Source: Beroe forskalii (taxonomy: Eukaryota > Ctenophora > Nuda > Beroida > Beroidae). Taken from it: 64,000 nucleotides of DNA. Both the position numbers and the translations under genes were made by a program. The DNA is taken from NCBI GenBank assembly GCA_011033025.1, contig WFMF01000046.1, forward strand, positions 62,001 through 126,000, given 5' to 3'. Positions 12,327-24,300 of this stretch are shown here, in pieces (within the stretch, counting starts at the first letter, position 1; each line of letters starts with the position of its first letter). The notes beneath the pieces were generated by a model. The model was given only the letters and a program-made list of their open reading frames with translations. It had not been told where the DNA came from and searched no databases.

Positions 12327-15300
12327 ATGTTTCGTGTTTTTGTGGGCCTGGTTCTGGGGTTGACTTTGGTAGAAGTGGGCAGGGCTAAAGTGCTGTCTGG
12401 GACAGTCAACACATTCGAGGTAGAGAGGTGAAGGATGAAATGTTTCAGATTTTATGTTATGATGTGTGAGACATCATTAAAACTTTTCAGTTTTCTCTGG
12501 TACTTACTGTTCAGGTTTCTTTGAAATTGATCGATAGTCAGCAGCTCTTAGACCGTCAAATGCAGTTTTAACTTTAAACTCTTTCAGTTTTAATGCTTTT
12601 TTCAGAATTTCCATTTTCTGGCTCGGTTCTGTTTTAGACCCCACAACGGACAGGCTTCCTTCACCTTCAATTATCGCAGGGTTAGTGCAAATCTTTGTTA
12701 GTGATATCTCATGAAGGCATCAGAGAATAGGAACTCAGGGTATTTTATTATGGAGTAGCAAAACGAAGTAGTGATGCGGACAAAAATCAAAGAATCACAA
12801 CAAAATAAGGATAAAATCCTTCAACATCTGGCAATCCCACCAAAACAAGTTGCTTAAGTAGTACAAGCCCATACCCAAAACTTACGTAATGTTTTAATCT
12901 CGATGCACTGCAGTTGAAGATTAGAATACGAATGAGAATTCATAATATGCGAGCAATTCATGACTTATTCGACAGCTGGCCATATTTTGTTACGCTTTAA
13001 TACAAAAATATGTTGCATTTTGACGATGCTATTGTTTATTCTTAGGTACTTTTAGCTGTTGGCGAAAGTATGCTAGTTTTGGAATTGGCATTTTTGCATA
13101 ACATTAGATGAATGATCTCAGAAAATGACTACTTTCGTCTCTTCTTCTCATCTTCTCATCTTCTCACCCTGTTTCTTCAGGGAGAACGTGGATGTCATCC
13201 TCCCAACTTACAACTCTCTTCTCATCTACCACGATGGTCCGGAACAGTGGGAGGCTGCTTACAAAACATCCCTGGTAGGGGGTCAGATATTCGTTCTTAC
13301 TTCTAACCCCTTTCAGCTGTACTCCAACAATGTGATATTTGAATGCGCGGAGAAGTTGCGGAGGTGACTGCGCGGCGTGCGCCTTTGCTGCGCAACTTTA
13401 CATTTAATAAGCCAAAGGGACACCCCTTTCCCACCCCCTTTGTCTATCGATGATTGACTCCTCCGAGTGACGCGCCGCTCACCACTCCGTCAGCTCGGTC
13501 AGCTAACGAAGCCGCTTCGCAGCTGCATCAGCGGGTCTGGTATCACCAGACAACACCCCCCTCTTTTCCACCTTCACCCCTTTTCCACCCCTTTTACCTC
13601 CCCCCCCCCCCTTACACCACCCCCACCTCTCCCCTTACACCCCTTCCCCCTTTCCACCCCATACGCCCCATTTTCTCAGCCCCTTCTCCCCCCTTCCACC
13701 CCACTACCCCCCCCTTTCCACCCCACTCACCCCCCACAGACGTGTAAGGAAAAGGTGGCTCTCCTGACGGTGGACAGGGGAACAGATCAGCTGGCTATCC
13801 TCAAACAAACAGAAGAGAAGTACTGCACGCAGGAAGACAACACTAGTCCCCTTATAAACTGCACCAGTGAGTGGGGAATAGAGACCAGCTGCTTAAACTG
13901 CTTTCCTTGATTTAAACTCATGTGTGTGCACATGGATCGATAGATAAACACGCGTATAATACTGTACTTTGGACAGAAATTTAATGAAAAATCAACTGCG
14001 CGCACTGCAAAATTTGCGTCTTTATCGTTCCCTTCATTGCTTGATGCATGTGAACACACATATGGGACATGGGTTGAAGAACTGCCGCCCCTTCTGACTA
14101 TTCCCACATTTTCCTGCATTGAAGGTATCCTCTATCAGGTAATTTCAAAGGCAAGAAACCGTTTTATGAAGTTGGAGATCCTAACATTGTCACTTACCAC
14201 GATGGTACATCTATTGTATTTAACCTCTTTAGTTTCTTGCAGTGACAGTGCATTATTGCATGGACTGATGCGAGGCATCTTTACTCATTTTTGTTCCGGG
14301 TTACTCATTTCAACCCCAGTGCAGCAAAATATCAACCCCCCCCCAGAGCATGGTGTTATCTTGTATTGAATTTTCTAATCTTGTTGTGAATTTTCTAATC
14401 CTAATCTTACAGCACTGCTTTCACGAACATTTGACCCAGAACATGTGTTGTTGTGATGTTGCTATGACAACATGTGCTGTTGCTATGACAACATGTGCTG
14501 TTGCTATGACAACATGTGTTGTTGCTATGACAGCATGTGTTGTTGCTATGACAACATGTGTTGTTGCTATGACAACATGTGTTGTTGCTATGAGAACATA
14601 TTGTGTTAATGTAGCTATGTATTAGACACTGAATCTTCGCAGCTTCTCATGGCACATCTTCAGGTTACATAGGTTTCCAAAATTCCCGAGCTCGATGGTG
14701 GTACTTTGCCGTATCGAACTGTGACAACCCAAACGTTAGTTTATGAGACAAGTTAAATTGACAGCAAACTGTTGAATGATTTTCAAATTTCATGTGGAAT
14801 TTGCCAAATGTTCCAACTTCATTCCACACGATTTGAGTTGTTCCGTTTTCCACATTTCGACAACGCCTGTTCCCAGGGTGTCACTACGATGAGTTACACG
14901 GTGAAATTAACCAACGGCAACTCTTTCTGGAACAGACACGTCTCAGCTGACGAAATAGGTAAAAATCCGGGGTTTTATTTGATAGGAAGTCTCAGTAGGG
15001 TGACTATAATTATTGGGTCAAACTGCTTATCAGTTGCTTCAGTGGGGTTATACTCAAGAGTCTCATTGTTTCAATTGATTTGAGTAAATTCTGATGTTCC
15101 TCTTAATTATTCCTCGTTTCACTAAACGAGTTCGCAATTAAGAGGAATATCAGAATTTACTCAAATCAATTGAAACGGCTAATGTTTCTGCTATTCAACT
15201 CAAACATTTCTCGGCTCTTAGTTCCTCTAAATGGGAATATCTTCCTCCGCAGGAATTCTGGAGACAGAGATAGTGTTCCTTATTCTCTTTCTCTACCTCG

Positions 15301-18300
15301 TCATATCTGCAGCCAGAATAGCCCGTGAGTTTTATTGGGGTCACAAATGACAGAAAAGCTTGTTCTTCGAGAAGGAGTTCCAATTTCCAAATAATGCCAA
15401 CTTTTTCCTAGTGATATCCAGGATTTTACAATATTTCCATTTTACCCTGTGAAATGAGTAATCATATCAACAATCTGTAACAATACCTCTGGGGACGCGC
15501 AGGCTGAATATTTAAGATATTTAGGATTCCGTTGCCTCTGGTTTCACGGCTTGATCGCTGCAGAGACAAATTAAGTTTGATATACTCAAGTCACCGTTTC
15601 CGTTGCTAATCCTATCACAATTGCCGAACAATAGTCCAGTAGACTGTGGATTGAGACAAGGCACTTAAAGACTGAATTCCACGCCTCAGTTCCACATTCC
15701 ACGCCCTAATTCTACATTCCACGCCCCAATTCCACCCGTCACACCCTCTCTTAGACTCTCTGAGACACGCCCTGAGCCCTGACTGCCGTGTTATTCCAAT
15801 GTTTGTAGGCAAAGTCACGCCCAGGCGATTATCACACCGATAGTTCATGCTCCTGACAAGCAGTCAGATCACATACGGTCCTTGCGAGGCAAATCATTTC
15901 CAATATTTCATAAATATCATCTGGGGAATCGATAAGGAACTTATGAATAACCCTCTTTTCCTAGACAGTTTATGAATCACCCTCTTTTCCCATGATAGTG
16001 TCCCCTGTTAGTGATAGGGTCCTCTGTTAACTTGATAGTGTCCCCTGTTAGTGATAGGGTCCTCTGTTAACTTGATAGTTTCCCCTGATAGTGATAGGGT
16101 GAAGGGTCCTCTGTTAACTTGATAGTGTCCCCTGTTAGTGATAGGGTCCTCTGTTAACTTGATAGTGTCCCCTGTTAGTGATAGGGTCCTCTGTTAACTT
16201 GATAGTGTCCCCTGTTAGTGATAGGGTCCTCTGTTAACTTGATAGTGTCCCCTGTTAGTGATAGGGTCCTCTGTTAACTTGATAGTGTCCCCTGTTAGTG
16301 ATAGGGTCCTCTGTTAACTTGATAGTGTCCCCTGTTAGTGATAGGGTCCTCTGTTAACTTGATAGTGTCCCCTGTTAGTGATAGGGTCCTCTGTTAACTT
16401 GATACTGATAGTGTCCCCTGTTAGTGATAGGGTCCTCTGTTAACTTGATAGTGTCCCCTGTTAGTGATAGGGTCCTCTGTTAACTTGATAGTGTCCCCTG
16501 TTAGTGATATGGTCCTCTGTTAACTTGATAGTGTCCCCTGTTAGTGATAGGGTCCTCTGTTAACTTGATAGTGTCCCCTGTTAGTGATAGGGTCCTCTGT
16601 TAACTTGATAGTGTCCCCTGTTAGTGATAGGTCCTCTGTTAACTTGATAGTGTCCCCTGTTAGTGATAGGGTCCTCTGTTAACTTGATAGTGTCCCTGTT
16701 AGTGATAGGGTCCTCTGTTAACTTGATAGTGTCCCCTGTTAGTGATAGGGTCCTCTGTTAACTTGATAGTGTCCCCTGTTAGTGATAGGGTCCTCTGTTA
16801 ACTTGATAGTGTCCCCTGTTAGTGATAGGGTCCTCTGTTAACTTGATAGTGTCCCCTGTTAGTGATAGGGTCCTCTGTTAACTTGATAGTGTCCCCTGTT
16901 AGTGATAGGGTCCTCTGTTAACTTGATAGTGTCCCTGTTAGTGATAGGGTCCTCTGTTAACTTGATAGTGTCCCCTGTTAGTGATAGGGTCCTCTGTTAA
17001 CTTGATAGTGTCCCCTGTTAGTGATAGGGTCCTCAACTGTTAGGGGTCCCTTGTTAGTGTAGGTCCTGTTAACTTTGATAGTGTCCTCTGTTAGTGATAG
17101 GGTCCTCTGTTAACTTGATAGTGTCCCCTGTTAGTGATAGGGTCCTCTGTTAACTTGATAGTGTCCCCTGTTAGTGATAGGGTCCTCTGTTAACTTGATA
17201 GTGTCCCCTGTTAGTGATAGGGTCCTCTGTTAACTTGATAGTGTCCCCTGTTAGTGATAGGGTCCTCTGTTAACTTGATAGTGTCCCCTGTTAGTGATAG
17301 GGTCCTCTGTTAACTTGATAGTGTCCCCTGTTAGTGATAGGGTCCTCTGTTAACTTGATAGTGTCCCCTGTTAGTGATAGGGTCCTCTGTTAACTTGATA
17401 GTGTCCCCTGTTAGTGATAGGGTCCTCTGTTAACTTGATAGTGTCCCCTGTTAGCGATAAGTCCTCTAATAACTTGATAGTGTCCCTGTTAGTGATAGGG
17501 TCCTCTGTTAACTTGATAGTGTCCCCTGTTAGTGATAGGTCCTCTGTTAACTTGATAGTGTCCCCTGTTAGTGATAGGGTCCTCTGTTAACTTGATAGTG
17601 TCCCCTGTTAGTGATAGGGTCCTCTGTTAACTTGATAGTGTCCCCTGTTAGTGATAGGGTCCTCTGTTAACTTGATAGTGTCCCCTGTTAGTGATAGGGT
17701 CCTCTGTTAACTTGATAGTGTCCCCTGTTAGTGATAGGGTCCTTTGTTAACTTTGATAGTGATCCCCTGTTAGTGATAGGGTCCTCTGTTAACTTGATAG
17801 TGTCCCCTGTTAGTGATAGGGTCCTCTGTTAACTTGATAGTGTCCCCTGTTAGTGATAGGGTCCTCTGTTAACTTGATAGTGTCCCCTGTTAGTGATAGG
17901 GTCCTCTGTTAACTTGATAGTGTCCCCTATTAGTGGTAGGGTCCTCTGTTAACTTGATAGTGTAAACGTTAGTGTTAGGGTCCTCTGTTAACTTGATAGT
18001 GTCCCCGTTAGTGATAAGGTCCTCTGTTAACTTGATAGTGTCCCCTGTTAGTGATAGGGTCCTCTGTTAACTTGATAGAATTGTTAGTGATAGTCCTCTG
18101 TTAACTTGATAGTGTCCCCTGTTAGTGATAGGTCCTCTGTTAACTTGATAGTGTCCCCTGTTAGTGATAGGGTCCTCTGTTAACTTGATAGTGTCCCCTG
18201 TTAGTGATAGGGTCCTCTGTTAACTTGATAGTGTCCCCTGTTAGTGATAGGGTCCTCTGTTAACTTGATAGTGTCCCCTGTTAGTGATAGGGTCCTCTGT

Positions 18301-21300
18301 TAACTTTATAGGGTCCCCTGTTAGCGATACGGTCCTCTGTTAACTTGTGTGTCCCTGTTTACTGATAGGGTCTTAACTTTGATAGTGTCCCCTGTTAGTG
18401 ATAGGGTCCTCTGTTAACTTGATAGTGTCCCCTGTTAGTGATAGGGTCCTCTGTTAACTTGATAGTGTCCCCTGTTAGTGATAGGGTCCTCCGTTAACTT
18501 GGATAGTGCCCCCTGTTAGTGATAGGGTCCTCTGTTAACTTTGATAGTGTCCCCTGTTAGTGATAGGTCCTCTGTTAACTTGATAGTGTCCCCTGTTAGT
18601 GATAGGGGTCCTCTGTTAACTTGATAGGGTCCTTTATTGTGATATTATCCTCTGTTAACTTTAGATAGTGTCCCCTGTTAGTGATAGGGTCCTCTGTTAA
18701 CTGATAGTGTCCCCTGTTAGTGATAGGGTCCTCTGTTAACTTGATAGTGTCCCCTGTTAGTGATAGTCCTCTGTTAACTTGATAGTGTCCCCTTTTTAGT
18801 ATAGGTCCTTCTGTTTAACTTGATAGTGTCCCCTGTTAGTGATAGGGTCCTCTGTTAACTTGATAGTGTCCCCTGTTAGTGATAGGATTCTCTGTTAACT
18901 TGATAGTGTCCCCTGTTAGTGATAGGGTCCTCTGTTAACTTGATAGTGTCCCCTGTTAGTGATAGGGTCCTCTGTTAACTTGATAGTGTCCCCTGTTAGT
19001 GATAGGGTCCTCTGTTAACTTGATAGTGTCCCCTGTTAGTGATAGGGTCCTCTGTTAACTTGATAGTGTCCCCTGTTAGTGATAGGGTCCTCTGTTAACT
19101 TGATAGTGTCCCCTGTTAGTGATAGGTCCTCTGTTAACTTGATAGTGTCCCCTGTTAGTGATGGGGTCCTCTGTTAACTTGATAGTGTCTCCTGTTAGTG
19201 ATAGGTCCTCTGTTAACTTGAGAGTGTCCCCTGTTAGTGATAGGTTCCTCTGTTAAGTTGATAGTGTCCCCTGTTAGTGATAGGGTCCTCTGTTAACTTG
19301 ATAGTGTCCCCTGTTAGTGATAGAGTCCTCTGTTAACTTGATAGTGTCCCCTGTTAGTGATAGGTCCTCTGTTAACTTGATAGTGTCCCCTGTTAGTGAT
19401 AGGGTCCTCTGTTAACTTGATAGTGTCCCCTGTTAGTGATAGGGTCCTCTGTTAACTTGATAGTGTCCCCTGTTAGTGATAGGGTCCTCTGTTAACTTGA
19501 TAGTGTCCCCTGTTAGTGATAGGGTCCTCTGTTAACTTGATAGTGTCCCCTGTTAGTGATAGGGTCCTCTGTTAACTTGATAGTGCCCCTGTTAGTGATA
19601 GTCCCCTGTTAGTGATAGTGTTAGGGTCCTCTGTTAACTTGATAGTGTCCCCTGTTAGTGATAGGTCCTCTGTTAACTTGATAGTGTCCCCTGTTAGTGA
19701 TAGGTCCTCTGTTAACTTGATAGTGTCCCCTGTTAGTGATAGGGTCCTCTGTTAACTTGATAGTGTCCCCTGTTAGTGATAGGGTCCTCTGTTAACTTGA
19801 TAGTGTCCCCTGTTAGTGATAGGGTCCTCTGTTAACTTGATAGTGTCCCCTGTTAGTGATAGGGTCCTCTGTTAACTTGATAGTGTCCCTGTTAGTGATA
19901 GGTCCCTGTTAACTTGATAGTGTCCCCTGTTAGTGATAGGTCCTCTGTTAACTTGATAGTGTCCCCTGTTAGTGATAGGTCCTCTGTTAACTTGAGAGTG
20001 TCCCCTGTTAGTGATAGGTTCCTCTGTTAACTTGATAGTGTCCCCTGTTACTGATAGGGTCCTCTGTTAACTTGATAGTGTCCCTGTTAGTAATAGGGTC
20101 CTCTGTTAACTTGATAGTGTCCCCTGTTAGTGATAGGGTCCTCTGTTAACTTGATGGTGTCCCCTGTTAGTGATAGGGTCCTCTGTTAGCTTGATAGTGT
20201 CCCCTGTTAGTGATAGGGTCCTCTGTTAACTTGATAGTGTCCCCTGTTAGTGATAGGGACCTCTGTTAACTTGATAGTGTCCCCTGTTAGCGATAGGAAC
20301 CTCTGTTAACTTGATAAATTTCCCAGAAATTCTAGGAATACTCCTCTTTTCCCAGACATTTTTTGAATAATCCTCTTTTCCCAGACATTTTATGAATAAT
20401 CCTCTTTTCCCAGACATTTTATGAATAATCCTCTTTACCCAGACATTTAATGAATTCTCTTTTCCCAGACATTTTATGAATAATCCTCTTTTCCCAGACA
20501 TTTTATGAATAATCCTCTTTTCCCAGACATTTTATGAATAATCCTCTATTCCCAGACATTTTGACCAGCAAACAAGTGTACCATACTTCTTTCAAGATCT
20601 TCATAGCTTCCCTCAGCCTGCAAGCTATCGCTACCATTTCCTCCGCGCATGTTATGTGTCAGAAACTTTTGGTTCGTCAATGTCATGATCGGAAATTGTC
20701 CAAAGTCTTAAATGATCTGTCTTTCTATAAAATACCCCCTTTTAACAAAATAACCCCACTCTTTTCCAGCTATCGCTACCACCATCTCCACAATCTACAG
20801 ATGCGTCATTAACCTGACTGGGGAACACAACAAACCCCTCAGATACATTGGCAAGAACACTGGGGACTCTACCACAGGTTACCATGGTAACCGTGGTGTT
20901 ACCATGGTCTTCATCTGGTTACCATGGTAACTGTTGTGTTACCATGATTCTCATCTGGTTACCATGGTAACTGTTGTGTTACCATGATTCTCATCTGGTT
21001 ACCATGGTAACTGTTGTGTTACCATGATTCTCATCTGGTTACCATGGTAACTGTGGTTTTACCATGGTTATCATCTGGTTACTATGGTAACTGTGGTGTT
21101 CTGACTTTTTCGTGCGCGGCGTATTGCGACGCGCATTGTGCTTTTGCAGAGCATTGATGTGCTTTTTGCATGAAAAGCACATTCATGCGCCTGAAAATGC
21201 AGTTCGCGCCTCGTAATACGCCGCGTACTAGAGTCGGGACACCACGGTTAATGAACTCTGTAGAAGTGGTGTCATGGTTCTCATCATATTATCTACCGTT

Positions 21301-24300
21301 TCATTAAATGTTTTGCTATTTGATTGTTGGTTTGAGATGTAAAAATTTGATGTAATGTTTTACTAATGACTGATGCAGGCAAAGGGGCAGGGATATTGGC
21401 TGAGACGCTGTTTATCTTGCTGCTCATTCTCCTCAGTAAAGGATGGACTGTTGTCAGGTACTTGAACTGTTGTTGAGATGAAGTTTTGTCAGGATTTAAC
21501 AGATGTCAGGATCAAATTTTATTTCAAACAAACCTGTCTGAATTTTTAGTGATTTTATAATTTGCATATATTTATTATAATATCTAAATTTTTTTCAGAG
21601 GCCGTCTGAGTACCCAAGGAACTATGATTCTGTCTGCATCTATCACTTTCTACTTCGTAGCTCAAGTCGTGGCTCTCTTTTGGGAAGCCTATATGAGTAT
21701 TTGGAAGGAACTGTGAAAAACGCCGCTCCCTTCTTTCAGTTTCATGATTCATCATTTTTCACCACTTGCCAACTTACAGTTTACTGTGATTGAAAATCCT
21801 CCCCTAGCAGTAACCCCTCTCCTCCCATTGGTTAATCCTCCCCTAACCTCCTCCCATTGGTAAATCCTCTCCAAACCCCCTCCCATTGGTCAGATGTTTG
21901 ACCCGGGCGAGGTACTGTACGAGTTCGAGTCGTTGCCAGGTTACGCGGTGATGGCGTGTATCACGGTCATGTGGATCTGGTTCTGCACGTGCAACTTCCA
22001 CACCCTCAAACTGTACCCTGATAAGGGCAGATTCTACGCCATGTTCTTCGTCTCCTACACCATCTGGTGAGTTCCACGCCCTCAGGGGAGGCGGGAGCCT
22101 CACGTCATTTGACCTAATCTGGTTAGTATTTTAGGCTGTTAAGAAGGTGACTAGGATCATTTTACCCTCCAAATCCAACGCGCGCGCTTTTTTGCGCAAC
22201 ACGACCCTCAAAATGTCGGACTGTCCGAGTGCTGCGCGCTAATGATGTGAGAAATCCAGTGAGTACTGAGTGGGCGTTTGGTAGGTGGTTGAGAGGAACG
22301 TCATTATTATGATCTATACTAGCGAATTCATGACGTCACAGTGCCGCGGTCGCTGTATTTGTCGTCTTTGTTTTAAAGGGTCTGTCAACGTAGGTGGCAA
22401 TGTCATCAGTCTACCGTCCAGAACTGGTCAGGCGTGTGGTTATTCAAGATGTATATTGACAGCTGTCCAAAATTCACTTTGAAAGAATGACAGAATTTTA
22501 TTCTCTCTTCTTTTCGGCACCCCCACTTATTCAACTTTATCACAGAAATACCGTCGACGGACGTTGTTTCTATTTCTTCTGACTGCTGGCGAGGTGGCTG
22601 ACGTCCAAATCAGTCTACCGCGAGGGTAGGGTAACATCCTACGAAAATACCGCAACATTGAGACTTTGAATCTCATTTTTAAATTTTTACCCTCAAACCT
22701 CAGTTATTTATCACTAATAGCTCAGGTTCCTGGCTTTGATCAATTTTAAAACTCACAGAATAGAGCGAGAGATTGAGACTTCTTTTTTATTCAAAACTTA
22801 AAGATCATAATAAGATATGAAACCCTCTGGACCCAGAGGGTTTAAAACAATCAACATATATGAATAATCATATGGCCCCCCCCCCCCGCATATGATTATT
22901 TATCTTGATATTTATCTCGAAACTCATATTCCTACCTCTAACCTCAGTCTTTTATAACTTATTTCCCAGAAAACTGATATTCCTACCTGTAGGCTGTAAC
23001 CTCAGTCTTTCATCACTAAATACTCAGGTTCCTGGCTGAGCTAATCAACCCCCACTCACAAAACTCACAGAAAAAGTGATAGCGAGAGATTGAGACTTTG
23101 AATATGATACTCTTATACAAAACCCCCACAATGTTTACTAATTTGTTCAGGTTCCTGGCTAAACCCATCACAGTTATGATAGCTTCCTTTCTGCTGGAGG
23201 ATTACTACCGGGAGAAGGCAGTTAATGTGGTCCTCAACACCATTCTTTTCTTTGGGTGATTACCACTCTTCTCTTCTCCAATCTCTTTCTTGAACTCTTT
23301 TCCTTTATCTGAATTGAAAGCATTGCTCAGAGCCTTTGTGCTCAAGGACTTGACTACCGAATGTGATTATTTGAATAAGCCAAGATTTATAATGAATTCA
23401 TCTCTATCTTAACACATTCCCCACAGATATACAGTGTTCTTGATCCTCACTCGCCCTTCCAACGCCAACAGAGCGTTCCCTTTCAACATCAAGACTACCC
23501 AGGTGATTGGAAAACATCTTATTATTTATTGGATTAATGAACTACCGTTACCTCTCGCGTTTGTAACTCCATAGAGCAAGAAACAGCCCACCTGGTTTCG
23601 CCTTCAGAACGGAAGCGCTAAAGTATTAAACTTTATTACACTCATTTACGCAATAAAGTCATCTAACTCTGGACAATAGCAGTTGTTTTTTACCCTGGTT
23701 TCGGTTTGACATCGGAATTGCTAAAGTATTCCTCTTTACAATGCAACATTAAGTTATGCTATAAATTAAACTTTCTTCCTCTGGACAATGCCATTGACCT
23801 GGTTTCACTTTCAGATCAGGAATAGCAAACTCCAAAGACGACATTGTGGACGGGGACTTGCCGCGGAAGACTTTCGAAAAAGCGGGCATCTTTAGAGCAT
23901 CTGGCGCGGTTAGTTTCGCTTTCTACTTTCGCTTTCACTATATTCACATTCTGTATTCGCTTTCCCTCTCAATTCAACGACTTTCTGTATTGGCTTTACC
24001 TCTCAGTCTCAATACATCGAATTTTCCTAAACAATTCCACTTCGGTTTCACTATACACCCCTTTACTACATTCGCTTTCACTTTCATTACAGGAGCACCT
24101 GCCGATTATCACGTGCAGATTAGCACGTGCAGGTATCACCTGCCGATTATCACGTGCTGGTATCACGTGCTGATTATCACGTGTTGCCCCAGCAACTCTC
24201 TGTAATGACTTTGCTCCCTAGCCCCAATCCCTTTCTCGTTAAATTCGTATTACATTCCGTCTGTGAGAATATGTGAGGTGACGCCATCAACACACCACCT

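Noticed and set aside
15995..20315. CRISPR array
   Set aside because: No unique spacers: the whole 40-bp period is repeated, and the host is an animal.
20651..20660. GT donors at 20651 or 20658 for TMEM145-like exon 8
   Set aside because: The first breaks the frame; the second keeps it but inserts about ten residues into a conserved membrane segment. Kept only as a fallback if cDNA supports it.
23844..24205. 109- and 119-codon overlapping frames
   Set aside because: Two frames over the same low-complexity CT-rich intron DNA; not conserved and not needed for the gene.
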